This document shows positions 52,671-61,190 of a stretch of 64,000 nt of DNA, piece after piece. A program made the position numbers and the translations under genes. Origin of the DNA: JAGIBJ01 sp032119795 (GTDB taxonomy: Bacteria; Actinomycetota; Thermoleophilia; Solirubrobacterales; Solirubrobacteraceae); contig JAUMFO010000024.1 in the NCBI GenBank assembly GCA_032119795.1, positions 124,001 to 188,000 on the forward strand, read 5' to 3'. How positions within the stretch are numbered: position 1 is the first letter of the stretch; each line of letters starts with the position of its first letter. Below the pieces are notes generated by a model that was given only the letters and a program-made list of their open reading frames with translations, made no database searches and had not been told where the DNA came from.

Positions 52671-54206
52671 ATGAGCAGCACCGCCTCACCATCGGCCGTC
52701 ACCCGCAAGGCCCGCGTGGGCATCATCGGCGCCGGCTTCGCCGGCCTCGGCATGGGCATCCGCCTGCGCCAGACGGGCAACGACGACTTCATCATCCTCG
52801 AGAGCGGCTCCGCGATCGGCGGCACCTGGCGAGATAACGACTACCCCGGCTGCGCGTGCGACGTGCCGTCGAACCTGTACTCGTACTCGTTCGCCCCGAA
52901 CCCGAACTGGACGACGACCTTCGCCCACCAGGACGAGATCCGCGCCTACACCGAGCGCGTCGCCGCCGACCACGACCTAGGCCGCTCCGTCCACCTCGAC
53001 ACCTTCGTGCAGGACGCCACCTGGAACGACGAGACCAAGCAGTGGCACGTCTCCACCAGCCAGGGCAACTATGTGTTCGACGTGCTCGTCTCCGCGACGG
53101 GCCCGCTCAGCGCGCCGTCGATCCCGAACCTGCCTGGACTCGAAGACTTCGACGGCCCGGTCTTCCACTCCGCCGAGTGGGATCACTCCGTCGACCTCAC
53201 GGGCAAGCGCGTCGCCGTGATCGGGACGGGCGCCTCGGCCATCCAGTTCGTGCCGGAGATCCAGAAGATCGTCGGCGAGCTCAAGCTCTTCCAGCGCACC
53301 CCGCCGTGGCTGCTGCCCCGCCCGGAGTTCAAGACCTCGCGCCTGCGCCGCGCGCTCTTCAACCGCGTCCCGGCCCTGCAGCGCGCCGGCCGCGCCTGGC
53401 TCTACTGGTCGAAGGAACTCAACGTCGTCGGCTTCACGCGGTTCTCAGGAATCATGAAGGCGCCCGAGCTCCTCGCCCGCCACCACATCAAGCGCCAGAT
53501 CCCGGATAACCCGGAGCTGCGCGAGAAGCTCACCCCGAACTTCCGGATCGGCTGCAAGCGCATCCTGCTGAGCTCGAACTACTTCCCGGCGCTGAACCAG
53601 CCCAACGTCGAGGTGCTCTCCACCGGTGTGGCATCGATCGGCAAGCACAGCGTCGTCGGCACCAGCGGCGAGGAGCGCGAGGTCGACGCGATCGTCCTCG
53701 GCACCGGCTTCCACGTGACCGACCTGCCGATCGCCGATCACGTTCGCGGCACCGGTGGCCAGTCGCTGTCCGACGTATGGCAAGGCAGCATGCAGGCCTA
53801 CCGCGGAGCGACCGTCCCGGGCTTCCCGAACTTCTTCTTCGTGCTTGGGCCCAACACCGGCCTTGGGCACAGTTCGATGATCTTCATGATCGAAGCCTCG
53901 GTGCAGTACGTCATCGACGCGCTGGCGCAGATGAAGCGCGGCCAGCTGGCCAGCGTCGACGTGCGCCCCGAGCGCAGCCGCCGCTGGAACGAGGGTCTGC
54001 AGAAGCGGATGAAGCCGACGATCTGGCTCAACGGTGGCTGCGCCAGCTGGTACCTCGACGAAACCGGCCGCAACACCACGCTGTGGCCCGACTTCACCTT
54101 CCGCTTCCGCCAGCTCACGCAGCGGTTCGACATCGAGAGCTACACGACGCTGCCGCGCCGCGAGGCGCCCGCCAAGACCGAGCCCGAGGCCACGCCCGTC
54201 GCCTGA
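52671..54206 (+). CDS. Flavin-containing (Baeyer-Villiger type) monooxygenase
   Basis: 511 residues. ATG 52671 follows AGGA at good spacing. FAD motif IIGAGFAGLGMG (residues 18-29), second Rossmann motif VAVIGTGASAIQ for NADPH, and between them FDGPVFHSAEWD (160-171), which fits the F-x-G-x3-H-x3-W-P/D fingerprint of Baeyer-Villiger monooxygenases. GGTWRDNDYPGCACDVPS is also typical. It inserts one oxygen atom into a ketone or oxidises a soft nucleophile; the substrate is unknown. An enoyl-CoA hydratase gene follows on the same strand beyond a large hairpin. Confidence 0.9.
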   Translation: MSSTASPSAVTRKARVGIIGAGFAGLGMGIRLRQTGNDDFIILESGSAIGGTWRDNDYPGCACDVPSNLYSYSFAPNPNWTTTFAHQDEIRAYTERVAADHDLGRSVHLDTFVQDATWNDETKQWHVSTSQGNYVFDVLVSATGPLSAPSIPNLPGLEDFDGPVFHSAEWDHSVDLTGKRVAVIGTGASAIQFVPEIQKIVGELKLFQRTPPWLLPRPEFKTSRLRRALFNRVPALQRAGRAWLYWSKELNVVGFTRFSGIMKAPELLARHHIKRQIPDNPELREKLTPNFRIGCKRILLSSNYFPALNQPNVEVLSTGVASIGKHSVVGTSGEEREVDAIVLGTGFHVTDLPIADHVRGTGGQSLSDVWQGSMQAYRGATVPGFPNFFFVLGPNTGLGHSSMIFMIEASVQYVIDALAQMKRGQLASVDVRPERSRRWNEGLQKRMKPTIWLNGGCASWYLDETGRNTTLWPDFTFRFRQLTQRFDIESYTTLPRREAPAKTEPEATPVA

Positions 54207-54219
54207 GCCGCCTCCCGGC

Positions 54220-54277
54220 CGGAATTGAGCGTCCTTTAGTGGCTGGATTTGCAGCCACTAAAGGACGCTCAATTCCG
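54220..54277. repeat. Perfect 26 bp inverted repeat with 6 base loop
   Basis: Bases 54220-54245 (core GAGCGTCCTTTAGTGGCTG) are the exact reverse complement of 54252-54277, with loop GATTTG. At about half A/T it stands out from the surrounding sequence. It begins 13 bases after the monooxygenase stop and ends 20 bases before the next start, so it may terminate or stabilise transcripts, or be a REP-like element. Confidence 0.9.
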
Positions 54278-54297
54278 AAACGCGCGATGATCGGGCG

Positions 54298-55080
54298 ATG
54301 ACGAACTCGAGCCCGGTCACGGTCACGCGCGAGGGCGACCTCGCGATCCTCACGGTCAGCGCCCCGCCGCTGAACCTGCTCGACGCAGCCATGACCGACG
54401 CGCTCGACGCGGCGATCAGCGAGCTGGAGGCAACTCCGGCGCGGGCGTTGCTCGTCCGCGCCGAGGGCCGCGTCTGGAGCGGCGGCGTCGACGTCGAGCA
54501 GTTCTCGGGCTTGTCGGCCCAGCAGGGCCATGACCTGTGGGTACGGCTCCTCGGGTTCACGCAGCGCATCGAGGCGCTGCCGTACCCGTCGGTCTTCAGC
54601 GCGCACGCGCTCTGCCTCACCTGGGGGCTGGAGCTGGCCCTGGGTTGCGACCTCCTGATCGCGTCGGAGAAGGCGAAGTTCGGACTGGTCGAGAAGGTCG
54701 TCGGGCTCACGCCGTCGATGGGCGGCACGCAGCGCCTCGCGGCCCGCGCCGGCGCCGGCCGCGCCGCAGCGTTCGTCATGAGCGGCGATGTCTACCCCGC
54801 CAAGGAGCTCTACGACTGGGGCGTCGTGACGCACTTCGTGGACTCGTCCGAGATCGAGGCCAAAGCGCTCGAGCTCGCGACGTCGCTGGCCGAGGGCCCG
54901 ACGATCGCGCATAACGCCACGCGGGCAATCATCTCCGCCACGAGCAGCGGCGGCGTGGCCGCCGCCGACGCGATCGTGCCGAGCGTCTGCGGCGACCTGT
55001 TCGAGACCGAAGACCTGAGGGGCGCCGTGGCCTCGTTCCTGGCCGTCGGCCCCGGCAAAGCGACGTACGCCGGCCGCTGA
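54298..55080 (+). CDS. Enoyl-CoA hydratase/isomerase family protein
   Basis: 260 residues, crotonase fold. VWSGGVDVEQF forms part of the oxyanion hole, and the second hole segment with the acidic position is ALGCDLLIASEKAKFGLVEK. SMGGTQRLAARAG continues the family pattern. The usual first catalytic Glu region reads TWGLELALGCD. It could hydrate or isomerise an acyl-CoA or carry out another crotonase reaction. Alone in its transcript after a long hairpin. Confidence 0.85.
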   Translation: MTNSSPVTVTREGDLAILTVSAPPLNLLDAAMTDALDAAISELEATPARALLVRAEGRVWSGGVDVEQFSGLSAQQGHDLWVRLLGFTQRIEALPYPSVFSAHALCLTWGLELALGCDLLIASEKAKFGLVEKVVGLTPSMGGTQRLAARAGAGRAAAFVMSGDVYPAKELYDWGVVTHFVDSSEIEAKALELATSLAEGPTIAHNATRAIISATSSGGVAAADAIVPSVCGDLFETEDLRGAVASFLAVGPGKATYAGR

Positions 55081-55119
55081 GAGGTCCGCTCAGCGACCGG
55101 CGGGCTATCGCTCCGAGAT

Positions 55120-55917
55120 TCAGCGCCGGGCAGCTGCCGGGCGCACCTTGAAGTGCACGACACGGACGGCGACGTCGGTGACGGCGGTCGGCGTCGTCGC
55201 CTCCACCTCGTCGTCGTCGCTTTCGGCGTCGTCGTCGTCGTTCACGTGGTCGTGGTCGTCAACGCGGTCTTTGTCCTTGCCGCGCGGACTTTCCTTGGCG
55301 GCTGGGGCGTCGTCGGTCTCGCTGGGGTCGCTCTTGGGCGCGTCCGCCGGTGCGGCGTCGTCGGCGACGGTCTCGTCGTCATCGGAGGGGAGTGGCGCGT
55401 CGTGGTTCTTGGGGCCGTGCTCTTCCTGCCACAGCGGGGTGGCGGTCGGGTCGGGCGTCGTTTCCGTCGGGGTGGTGGGCGTCGTCGGGTCTGGCGTGGT
55501 GGGCGCCACGTCGCAGGCAGGCTTCTGCTTGCCGACGAGATCAACGCGGGTGCCCTCGGCGGGAAGCGTGCCGTCAGCGGCGGCACCGATCACGCGCACG
55601 TTGGTGACGGCGTAGGAGCTGAGGCCCACGTCGCGGCGTCCGCGCTTGTTGCCCTTACTAACCTCGACGATCACGGTGCCGGAGTAGCGGTCGTCGCCCC
55701 AGCGCTCGGTGTCGGCGCCGGCGACGCGCGTCAGATCACCGCCCGCGAACGAGCCATGAACGAGGTAGCCCTTGCCGTGCTTCTTGCACGACTTGGCTTT
55801 CGATTTCCCGTGGCCTTTGCCCTCACCGCGACCCTCGTTGGCGTTCGCAACGCCCGCAATGGAGACGGAGGCGAGGAGGAGGCCGGCGGCCAGAGAGGTG
55901 CGAAGACGATCGTTCAC
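55120..55917 (-). CDS. Secreted acidic-tailed hypothetical protein
   Basis: 265 residues from GTG 55917, which has AAAGGA seven bases upstream. Signal peptide RTSLAAGLLLASVSIAGVAN, a basic Gly/Lys/His stretch (GRGEGKGHGKSKAKSCKKHG), a small beta domain (YLVHGSFAGGDLTRV..., DLVGKQKPACDV), a Thr/Pro linker, then a long Asp/Glu/His-rich disordered tail (DDHDHVNDDDDAESDDDE) that could bind cations. The beta part resembles small OB-like secreted domains. Function unknown. Confidence 0.7.
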   Translation of the reverse strand: MNDRLRTSLAAGLLLASVSIAGVANANEGRGEGKGHGKSKAKSCKKHGKGYLVHGSFAGGDLTRVAGADTERWGDDRYSGTVIVEVSKGNKRGRRDVGLSSYAVTNVRVIGAAADGTLPAEGTRVDLVGKQKPACDVAPTTPDPTTPTTPTETTPDPTATPLWQEEHGPKNHDAPLPSDDDETVADDAAPADAPKSDPSETDDAPAAKESPRGKDKDRVDDHDHVNDDDDAESDDDEVEATTPTAVTDVAVRVVHFKVRPAAARR

Positions 55918-56080
55918 GGTGCAATCCTTTGCGGCCGAACAGTGCAAGTCGCCAAACCGGCGACCCGACCTTCATCGGCAGCTCGCGTCGACACCCATAC
56001 CGTTTTCCGTCGAACGTCCATTTGGGCAGCGACGGGACCTTGATCGCTTCGGCGCCAGGGGCGCCGAAGCGGCCGCGCGC

Positions 56081-56674
56081 TCAGCGCAGCTTGTTCATGC
56101 CCGCGCCGGACTCGATGGGCACCCGGAGAGCGTTGAGCGTCGCGGCGAGGCCGGCGTACTGGCCGTTGAGGAGGCAGAACTCGATGAGTTGCTTCTCGCT
56201 GTACACGGCGTCAAGTTTGGCCCACGTCTCGTCGCTGAGCGTGTGCGTGTCCAGCAGCTCATCGGCGGCAAGTACCACGAGGGCGGCGCGGGCGCCGTCG
56301 ATGCCGTCGCTCACGGGCGGTGCGACCGTCGATCCGACCGGCTCGGCCGTCCACGCGATCACGTCGTCGCCGAGGCCGGCCTTCTTGCCGAGTGCCGAGT
56401 GGTGAATGCGCTCGTAGTCGCTGCCGCACCGCGAGGCGACGCGGAGAATCGCGAGTTCGGCATCCGTCGCGGGGAGCTTGCCGTAGGGCATCAACCGGCT
56501 CGAATACCAGAGCCACGGAATGAATACGCCGCGGTGTCGCGCAAGCGTGAGCATCACGTTGGGCAGCGGGCCGCCGATCCGGCGGGAGCCGATCTTCAGC
56601 AGCGTCCACTGCAGGAGGCCAAGCTCCGTGCGTCCGCCGGGTGGAATGCGCGGCGGCAAAGACGAGGAGGCCAT
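56081..56674 (-). CDS. Carboxymuconolactone decarboxylase (CMD/AhpD-like) family protein
   Basis: 197 residues, all-helical. ATDAELAILRVASRCGSDYERIHHSALGKKAG carries the CMD helix pattern with the terminal His, but the usual peroxidase C-x-x-C is absent: only a single Cys precedes YE-x-x-HH. It is thus more like the decarboxylase-type or uncharacterised branch than AhpD peroxidases. ATG 56674. Substrate unknown. Confidence 0.8.
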   Translation of the reverse strand: MASSSLPPRIPPGGRTELGLLQWTLLKIGSRRIGGPLPNVMLTLARHRGVFIPWLWYSSRLMPYGKLPATDAELAILRVASRCGSDYERIHHSALGKKAGLGDDVIAWTAEPVGSTVAPPVSDGIDGARAALVVLAADELLDTHTLSDETWAKLDAVYSEKQLIEFCLLNGQYAGLAATLNALRVPIESGAGMNKLR

Positions 56675-56829
56675 AGTCGCGAGACTAAACGGTCAACTGT
56701 CCGCGCGGCTAGACAATGGGTACCCCGGCTATGCGCCCGGGAGCATCGGACCGCCGCCGCGATGTGCGAGGCTGAAGCAGTGACGCCCACTCACCGTCGT
56801 TGGTCCGACGCCTGGGGGGTGGTCCGTCC

Positions 56830-58614
56830 ATGCACGAAGGTCAGCTGATCCTCATCGTGGGTGCGCTGCTTGCGGTGGCGCTCGCCGCGTCGTTGCTGGC
56901 AGGCCGCCTCCGGGTCCCCGGCCTCATCCTGTTCCTCGCGATCGGCATGATCGTCGGCTCCGACGGGACCGGATGGATCCAGTTCAGCGACTACGAACTG
57001 GCCAAGCAAGCCGGCGTCGTTGGCCTTGCGTTGATCCTCTACGAGGGCGGGTTGGCGATCGACCACCGTGACCTGCGGTCGGTCGCCAAGCCAAGCGTGC
57101 TGCTGGCGGTCTTCGGCACGATGCTGACGGCTGCCCTCACCGGACTCGCCGCCGCATGGCTGCTCGACCTCACGCTCAAGGAGGGCCTGCTGATCGGTTC
57201 GATCGTCGCCGGTACCGACGGCGCGGCCGTCTTCGCGATCATGCGCGGCTCCACGATCCGGCGCCGGCTGGCGCACACCCTCGAAGGCGAGGCGGGACTC
57301 AACGACCCCGTCGCCGTGCTGTTGGTGCTCGCGATGATCGCGTTCCTCACCAACCCGGACTACGGCCTCGTCGACGTCGCCGTCCTCTTTGCCGAAGAGC
57401 TCGTGATCGGTGGCGTGGTCGGCGTCGCCGTCGGCTGGCTCGGGGCCGAGGCACTCGCACGAGCCAAGCTCGGATCGGCGGGCCTCTACCCCGTCGCCTC
57501 GCTGGCGATCGGCGCCCTCGCCTTCGGCGGAGCAGACACCCTCCACGGCTCCGGCTTCCTCGCCGTCTTCTTGTGTGGTGTCGTGCTCAGCGCCAAGGAG
57601 ACTCCCGCCCAGCGCACGATCGAGACGTTCCACGAGGGCCTGGCGTGGGTCGCTCAGCTCGGCCTGTTCCTCACACTTGGCCTGCTGGTGGAGCCGGCGG
57701 AGCTGCCCGAGGTCGCGCTCGCCGGCACCCTGCTCGCGATCATCTCGTCGGTTATCGCCCGTCCCGCCGCGGTCGTCATCGTCCTGGGCCGGATGAACTT
57801 CACGTTCGCCGAACGACTCGTCCTTGGCTGGGCGGGCCTGCGCGGCGCCGTCCCGGTGGTGCTCGGCACCTTCCCCGTCATCGCAGGTGTCGAAGGCGCG
57901 ACCGACATGTTCAACATCGTCTTCTTCGCGGTCGTCGTCAGCACCGTGCTGCAGGGCGCCACCTTTGAGCCGTTCGCTCGGTGGCTCGGCGTCACCACCA
58001 ACAGCCGCGCCGTGCCCGCGCCCCTGATGGAGACCAGCGCCGTGCGACGTCTCGGCGCCGAAGTCGTGCAGTTCGCCGTCCGCGCCGACGACGCGATCGT
58101 CGGACTGCGCGTCCGCGACCTCGACCTTCCCCGCGACGCCCTGCTCAACCTGATCGTGCAGAACAGCACGGCCATCCCGCCTCGCGGTTCCACGGTCGTC
58201 CACGCCGGCGACGAACTCCACATCCTCGTACGCCAAGAGACCTTCCAGGACTTCGAGCCGTTGCTGAAGCGCTGGCGCGTGGGACCGATGGATCGCCCGC
58301 AGGCGCGCCCGATCGGCATCCGGCAAGCGACGATCTTCAGCACCGGACCGTGGCGCGAAAGCGACGGCGACCCAAGCCGACCCAAGAGCGTCAACGGCAC
58401 GCCAGTGCTCGAACAGATCCGTACACGCCGCGACGAACCCGGCGCCGTCGTCGTCCTCGACGATGGCCGCTTCGCCTACACCGGCCGCATCACCGCAATC
58501 GGATCGCCGTCAGATCTGCAGCGCGCCGCCAACCGCCGCCTCGGACTCTCGAAGACCGACGGCGAACGGGCATGGTGGCAAGAGGTGATTGGGTCGATCT
58601 CCATCGGCGCCTGA
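56830..58614 (+). CDS. Potassium/proton antiporter, CPA1 family with TrkA-C domain
   Basis: 594 residues from ATG 56830. About twelve helices in residues 1-395 with the family signature SIVAGTDGAAVFAIMRG and EGEAGLNDPVAVLLVL (acidic ion site and adjacent Asn-Asp), then a cytoplasmic RCK_C/TrkA-C domain (VVQFAVRADDAIVGLRVRDL, STVVHAGDELHILVRQ) that usually senses nucleotides such as c-di-AMP or NAD. The final ~110 residues (TRRDEPGAVVVLDDGRF...) add a further small domain. A likely housekeeping role is K+ efflux or pH control. Confidence 0.87.
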   Translation: MHEGQLILIVGALLAVALAASLLAGRLRVPGLILFLAIGMIVGSDGTGWIQFSDYELAKQAGVVGLALILYEGGLAIDHRDLRSVAKPSVLLAVFGTMLTAALTGLAAAWLLDLTLKEGLLIGSIVAGTDGAAVFAIMRGSTIRRRLAHTLEGEAGLNDPVAVLLVLAMIAFLTNPDYGLVDVAVLFAEELVIGGVVGVAVGWLGAEALARAKLGSAGLYPVASLAIGALAFGGADTLHGSGFLAVFLCGVVLSAKETPAQRTIETFHEGLAWVAQLGLFLTLGLLVEPAELPEVALAGTLLAIISSVIARPAAVVIVLGRMNFTFAERLVLGWAGLRGAVPVVLGTFPVIAGVEGATDMFNIVFFAVVVSTVLQGATFEPFARWLGVTTNSRAVPAPLMETSAVRRLGAEVVQFAVRADDAIVGLRVRDLDLPRDALLNLIVQNSTAIPPRGSTVVHAGDELHILVRQETFQDFEPLLKRWRVGPMDRPQARPIGIRQATIFSTGPWRESDGDPSRPKSVNGTPVLEQIRTRRDEPGAVVVLDDGRFAYTGRITAIGSPSDLQRAANRRLGLSKTDGERAWWQEVIGSISIGA

Positions 58615-58632
58615 GCTGCCTGGTGTGGGTTC

Positions 58633-58747
58633 AGGTCGGGGTGGGGTGGTCCCCCGCCAGGTCGCGGCGCCGTGAGAGAAATGGGCTACGGCGGTCTGGG
58701 GGCACTGGACGCTCCGACTCCCGCGGGGGACCACCCCACCCCGACCT
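58633..58747. repeat. 115 bp element with 25 bp perfect terminal inverted repeats
   Basis: Bases 58633-58657 (AGGTCGGGGTGGGGTGGTCC and five more) are the exact reverse complement of 58723-58747. It is 19 bases after the antiporter stop. Terminal motif and total length resemble 8213-8329 although the loops differ, suggesting one small non-autonomous repeat family. Confidence 0.85.
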
Positions 58748-59107
58748 GTCGCACGCCCGTCCTAGCTCGCCGTGGTTGAGATCGTTGGCGTTGCCGGCCT
58801 CTTCTCGACGGGGTTTGGGCGGGTTAGCGGCGCCGGCGCCGGTTGAGATTGGCGGCTGCCGGCGTCTTCGGATGGGGGACGTGGAGCTGGTTGGCGGCGT
58901 CTGGGCTGCTGGGAGGTTTTCGCGCGTTCGGGCGGCGTTTGGGCTGGTTGGCGGCGGTGGAATGGGGATCGCCTCGTGACCAGCGGGCGTTCTGCACCGA
59001 GGGCGGTGCGGGCTGGCGGCATCTCGGCTGGTTGGCGGCGGCGGATTTGAGGGCGCTTGGCGGTCGGCGGGCGCCGGGCGGGCCGCAAGCGCTGGCGGTT
59101 GCGGCGG

Positions 59108-59158
59108 CGAACTCCCGTCAGGTAAGGGTGCTCAGCGACGGCAAGTGACGGGAGTTCG
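59108..59158. repeat. Hairpin module (CGAACTCCCGTCA arms)
   Basis: CGAACTCCCGTCA at 59108-59120 pairs perfectly with TGACGGGAGTTCG at 59146-59158. It corresponds to 7824-7874 in the same orientation. Confidence 0.85.
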
Positions 59159-59228
59159 TTTCGATCGGGCGAAGTGCAACCCCTGGAGGTTGCGTTTACC
59201 TGACATAACGGCGTTGCCAGGCGCCGTT

Positions 59229-59266
59229 CGCGTTGAACCCGCCGCACGTCCGGCGGGTTCAACGCG
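59229..59266. repeat. Perfect 16 bp stem hairpin
   Basis: CGCGTTGAACCCGCCG (59229-59244) pairs with 59251-59266 around CACGTC. It occupies the central slot of copy C. Confidence 0.85.
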
Positions 59267-59303
59267 ACTCCAAAACCCGCAACCGCAGGCGGTTGCGCCC
59301 CGC

Positions 59304-59354
59304 TGGTTGGACCCATCCTGGGCACGGCAGGCGTGCCTACCTTGGGTCCAACCA
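59304..59354. repeat. 51 bp hairpin module, inverted copy of 7648-7698
   Basis: TGGTTGGACCCA (59304-59315) pairs with TGGGTCCAACCA (59343-59354). After reverse complementing, the central 45 bases differ from copy A at three positions only. Confidence 0.9.
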
Positions 59355-59562
59355 GTCCGCCCGGCGCCCGCCGCCGCAACGCCCTCAAATCCGCCGCCGC
59401 CAACAACTCAGACCACGACTCCGCCCGCCTTCGGTGCGGCGGCGCCCTCATTCCCCGAAGCGATCCCCATTCCGCCGCCGCCAGCTACCGAGTCGCCGTA
59501 GAAGCCGCGAAGTCCCGCTGCCGCCGACCAGCTCAGTCGCCGCCAGCGCCGCCAACGGCGGC

Positions 59563-61050
59563 CTACCCGCGTACGACGGTGATCGTCTCGAGGGTTGGGT
59601 CGTGGGCGCCGTGGAGGCGCGCGCCGGCCTCGAGCAAGGCACGGAAGTGGTCGACGACCGCCGGCGTGATGCGCTCCCCGGGAAGCAGCGCTGGGATGCC
59701 TGGCGGGTAGCCGGCGATCGACTCGGCGGAGATCCGGCCGACGGCGTCGCTCAGTGGGATGGCCTCCGCTGGCCCGAGGAAGGCGTCGCGCGGAGGGATC
59801 ACGGTCTCGCTCGAGGGTGCCCGCAGCGGCTCGATGATGTGCGGGGCGTCGGAGTCCACCTCGCCCGCGGCGACGTCGGCGCTGATCCGGGCCGCCGTGC
59901 GCTGCAACGCGATGCCGACCATGGCGAGATCGTCAGGCCGCTCGGCCGGCCCGAGCACCAACAGCACGGTCGTGTCGGTCGCCAGCTCGGGGTGCACGTC
60001 GTGCCACGAGCCGAGCGCCTGCCCAACGGCGTACCCGGTGGCGCCCGTCCCGCGGACGTCGATCACCACCTTCAACGGGTCCAGGTCGTGGACGCCGTCG
60101 GCACCACGCAGCTGCGGCCCTAGGAGCGTCAACCCTGGGCTCCCCTCGATCGCCTCGATCAAGGCGCCGCGGCCGCGCATCGTGCGATCGAGCAGCGCCT
60201 CACCATGGACGGCCAACTGGCGGCGGGCGCCATCCAGCGACGACAACAGCAGTGACGACGGCGACGTTGACCGCACGATGCGCACGGCGCGGTCGATCGC
60301 CGCCACGTCGAGCCGCGAGGAATCAGCGACGTGCAAGATCGCCGACTGCGTGAGCGACCCCGCCATCTTGTGGGTACTCGTCAGCACGGCGTCGGCGCCC
60401 TGGCGGATCGCCGACTCCGGAATGTCTGGGTGGAAGCCAAAGTGCGGGCCCCAGGACTGATCGACGACCAACGCGCAGCCGCGCCGGTGCGCAACCTCCG
60501 CCAGACCAACGACGTCGGCGACGACCCCGAAGTACGTGGGCGACACCACGAAGGCCACCTTCGCCGCCGGGGTCGCGGCAAGCACCGCGTCGAGCTCGCT
60601 GGGCACCACCGTGTGCGCGATCCCGAGCGCGTCGTCGTAGGCCGGCGCTACAAACGACGGAAGCCCACCGCTGAGCACCAAGCCGTCGACCACCGACGCG
60701 TGCGAGTTGCGCTGCACCACGACCGTCGTCCCTGGCCCGGCGAGGGAGAGCGTCAGCGCATGGTTGCCCTGCGTGGCCCCGTTGGTGAGAAACCACGACC
60801 GCTCCGCGCCGTAGGCCTCAGCCGCGAGCGCCTCAGCCCGCAACTGCGGGGTGACGTCGACACCGAGATCGACGCCGTAGAGCCCCTGGGGCACGTCCAT
60901 CAGCAGCGCCCGCTCCCCAATCGCCGCTCGCAGACCCGGATCGGCCCCGGGGCCACCCTTGTGCCCCGGCACGTGCATCCGACCAGAGCCGCGCGATCCA
61001 TACGCGGCGATCGCGTCGAGGTAGGGCGCAGACGACTGCGGGTCGCTCAT
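59563..61050 (-). CDS. PLP-dependent Orn/Lys/Arg decarboxylase family protein
   Basis: 495 residues from ATG 61050. Fold type I decarboxylase of the short (SpeA/YaaO-like) branch: MHVPGHKGGPGADP near the N-terminus, FLTNGATQGNHALTLSL, NSHASVVDGLVLSGG, VDQSWGPHFGFHP, and Lys228 in TSTHKMAGSLTQ as the Schiff-base lysine. The C-terminal domain ends EPLRAPSSETVIPPRDAFLG with an IAGYPPGIPALLPGE motif. It should decarboxylate a basic amino acid to a polyamine precursor; which one is not determinable here. The frame upstream of 61050 is not protein-like. Confidence 0.9.
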   Translation of the reverse strand: MSDPQSSAPYLDAIAAYGSRGSGRMHVPGHKGGPGADPGLRAAIGERALLMDVPQGLYGVDLGVDVTPQLRAEALAAEAYGAERSWFLTNGATQGNHALTLSLAGPGTTVVVQRNSHASVVDGLVLSGGLPSFVAPAYDDALGIAHTVVPSELDAVLAATPAAKVAFVVSPTYFGVVADVVGLAEVAHRRGCALVVDQSWGPHFGFHPDIPESAIRQGADAVLTSTHKMAGSLTQSAILHVADSSRLDVAAIDRAVRIVRSTSPSSLLLSSLDGARRQLAVHGEALLDRTMRGRGALIEAIEGSPGLTLLGPQLRGADGVHDLDPLKVVIDVRGTGATGYAVGQALGSWHDVHPELATDTTVLLVLGPAERPDDLAMVGIALQRTAARISADVAAGEVDSDAPHIIEPLRAPSSETVIPPRDAFLGPAEAIPLSDAVGRISAESIAGYPPGIPALLPGERITPAVVDHFRALLEAGARLHGAHDPTLETITVVRG

Positions 61051-61190
61051 CGATGTCCTTCGGCTCACGTGGAGCGGTACCCCACGGCGCTCACCATAGT
61101 GTCGACACCCGCGGCATCTGGACAGTTCGACCGCGCCACTGTGACCGTTTTCCGTCGCATCGAGCCGACCGGCGCTGTACCGTCGCTCCG

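Larger units (their letters stand above)
58770..59560. repeat. Mosaic palindromic intergenic element, copy C
   Basis: Between the convergent antiporter and decarboxylase genes lies a ~790 bp stretch with no credible gene. Left arm: repeated TTGGCGGCG cores, including 58948-58972 (TTGGCGGCGGTGGAATGGGG then ATCGC) and 59032-59054. Centre: hairpins at 59108-59158, 59176-59193, 59229-59266 and 59304-59354. Right arm: inverted cores with CCCTCAAATCCGCCGCCGCC (~59382) and GCGATCCCCATTCCGCC (59460). Its right end (GCGAAGTCCCGCTGCCGCCG, ~59507) is the reverse complement of the left end of copy A near 7432-7446. Confidence 0.8.

Noticed and set aside
55918..56060. Possible second GEMM riboswitch upstream of the acidic secreted protein (GCAAAGGATTG)
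   Set aside because: Only a short GCAAAG stretch matches; the GGCAAACC and GACGCAAAGC elements and the paired stems are missing, and the match is part of the ribosome-binding site.
58981..59560. ORFs in the antiporter-decarboxylase gap
   Set aside because: Same reason: they read through the palindromic modules of copy C and share words with the copy A ORFs only because the DNA is repeated.
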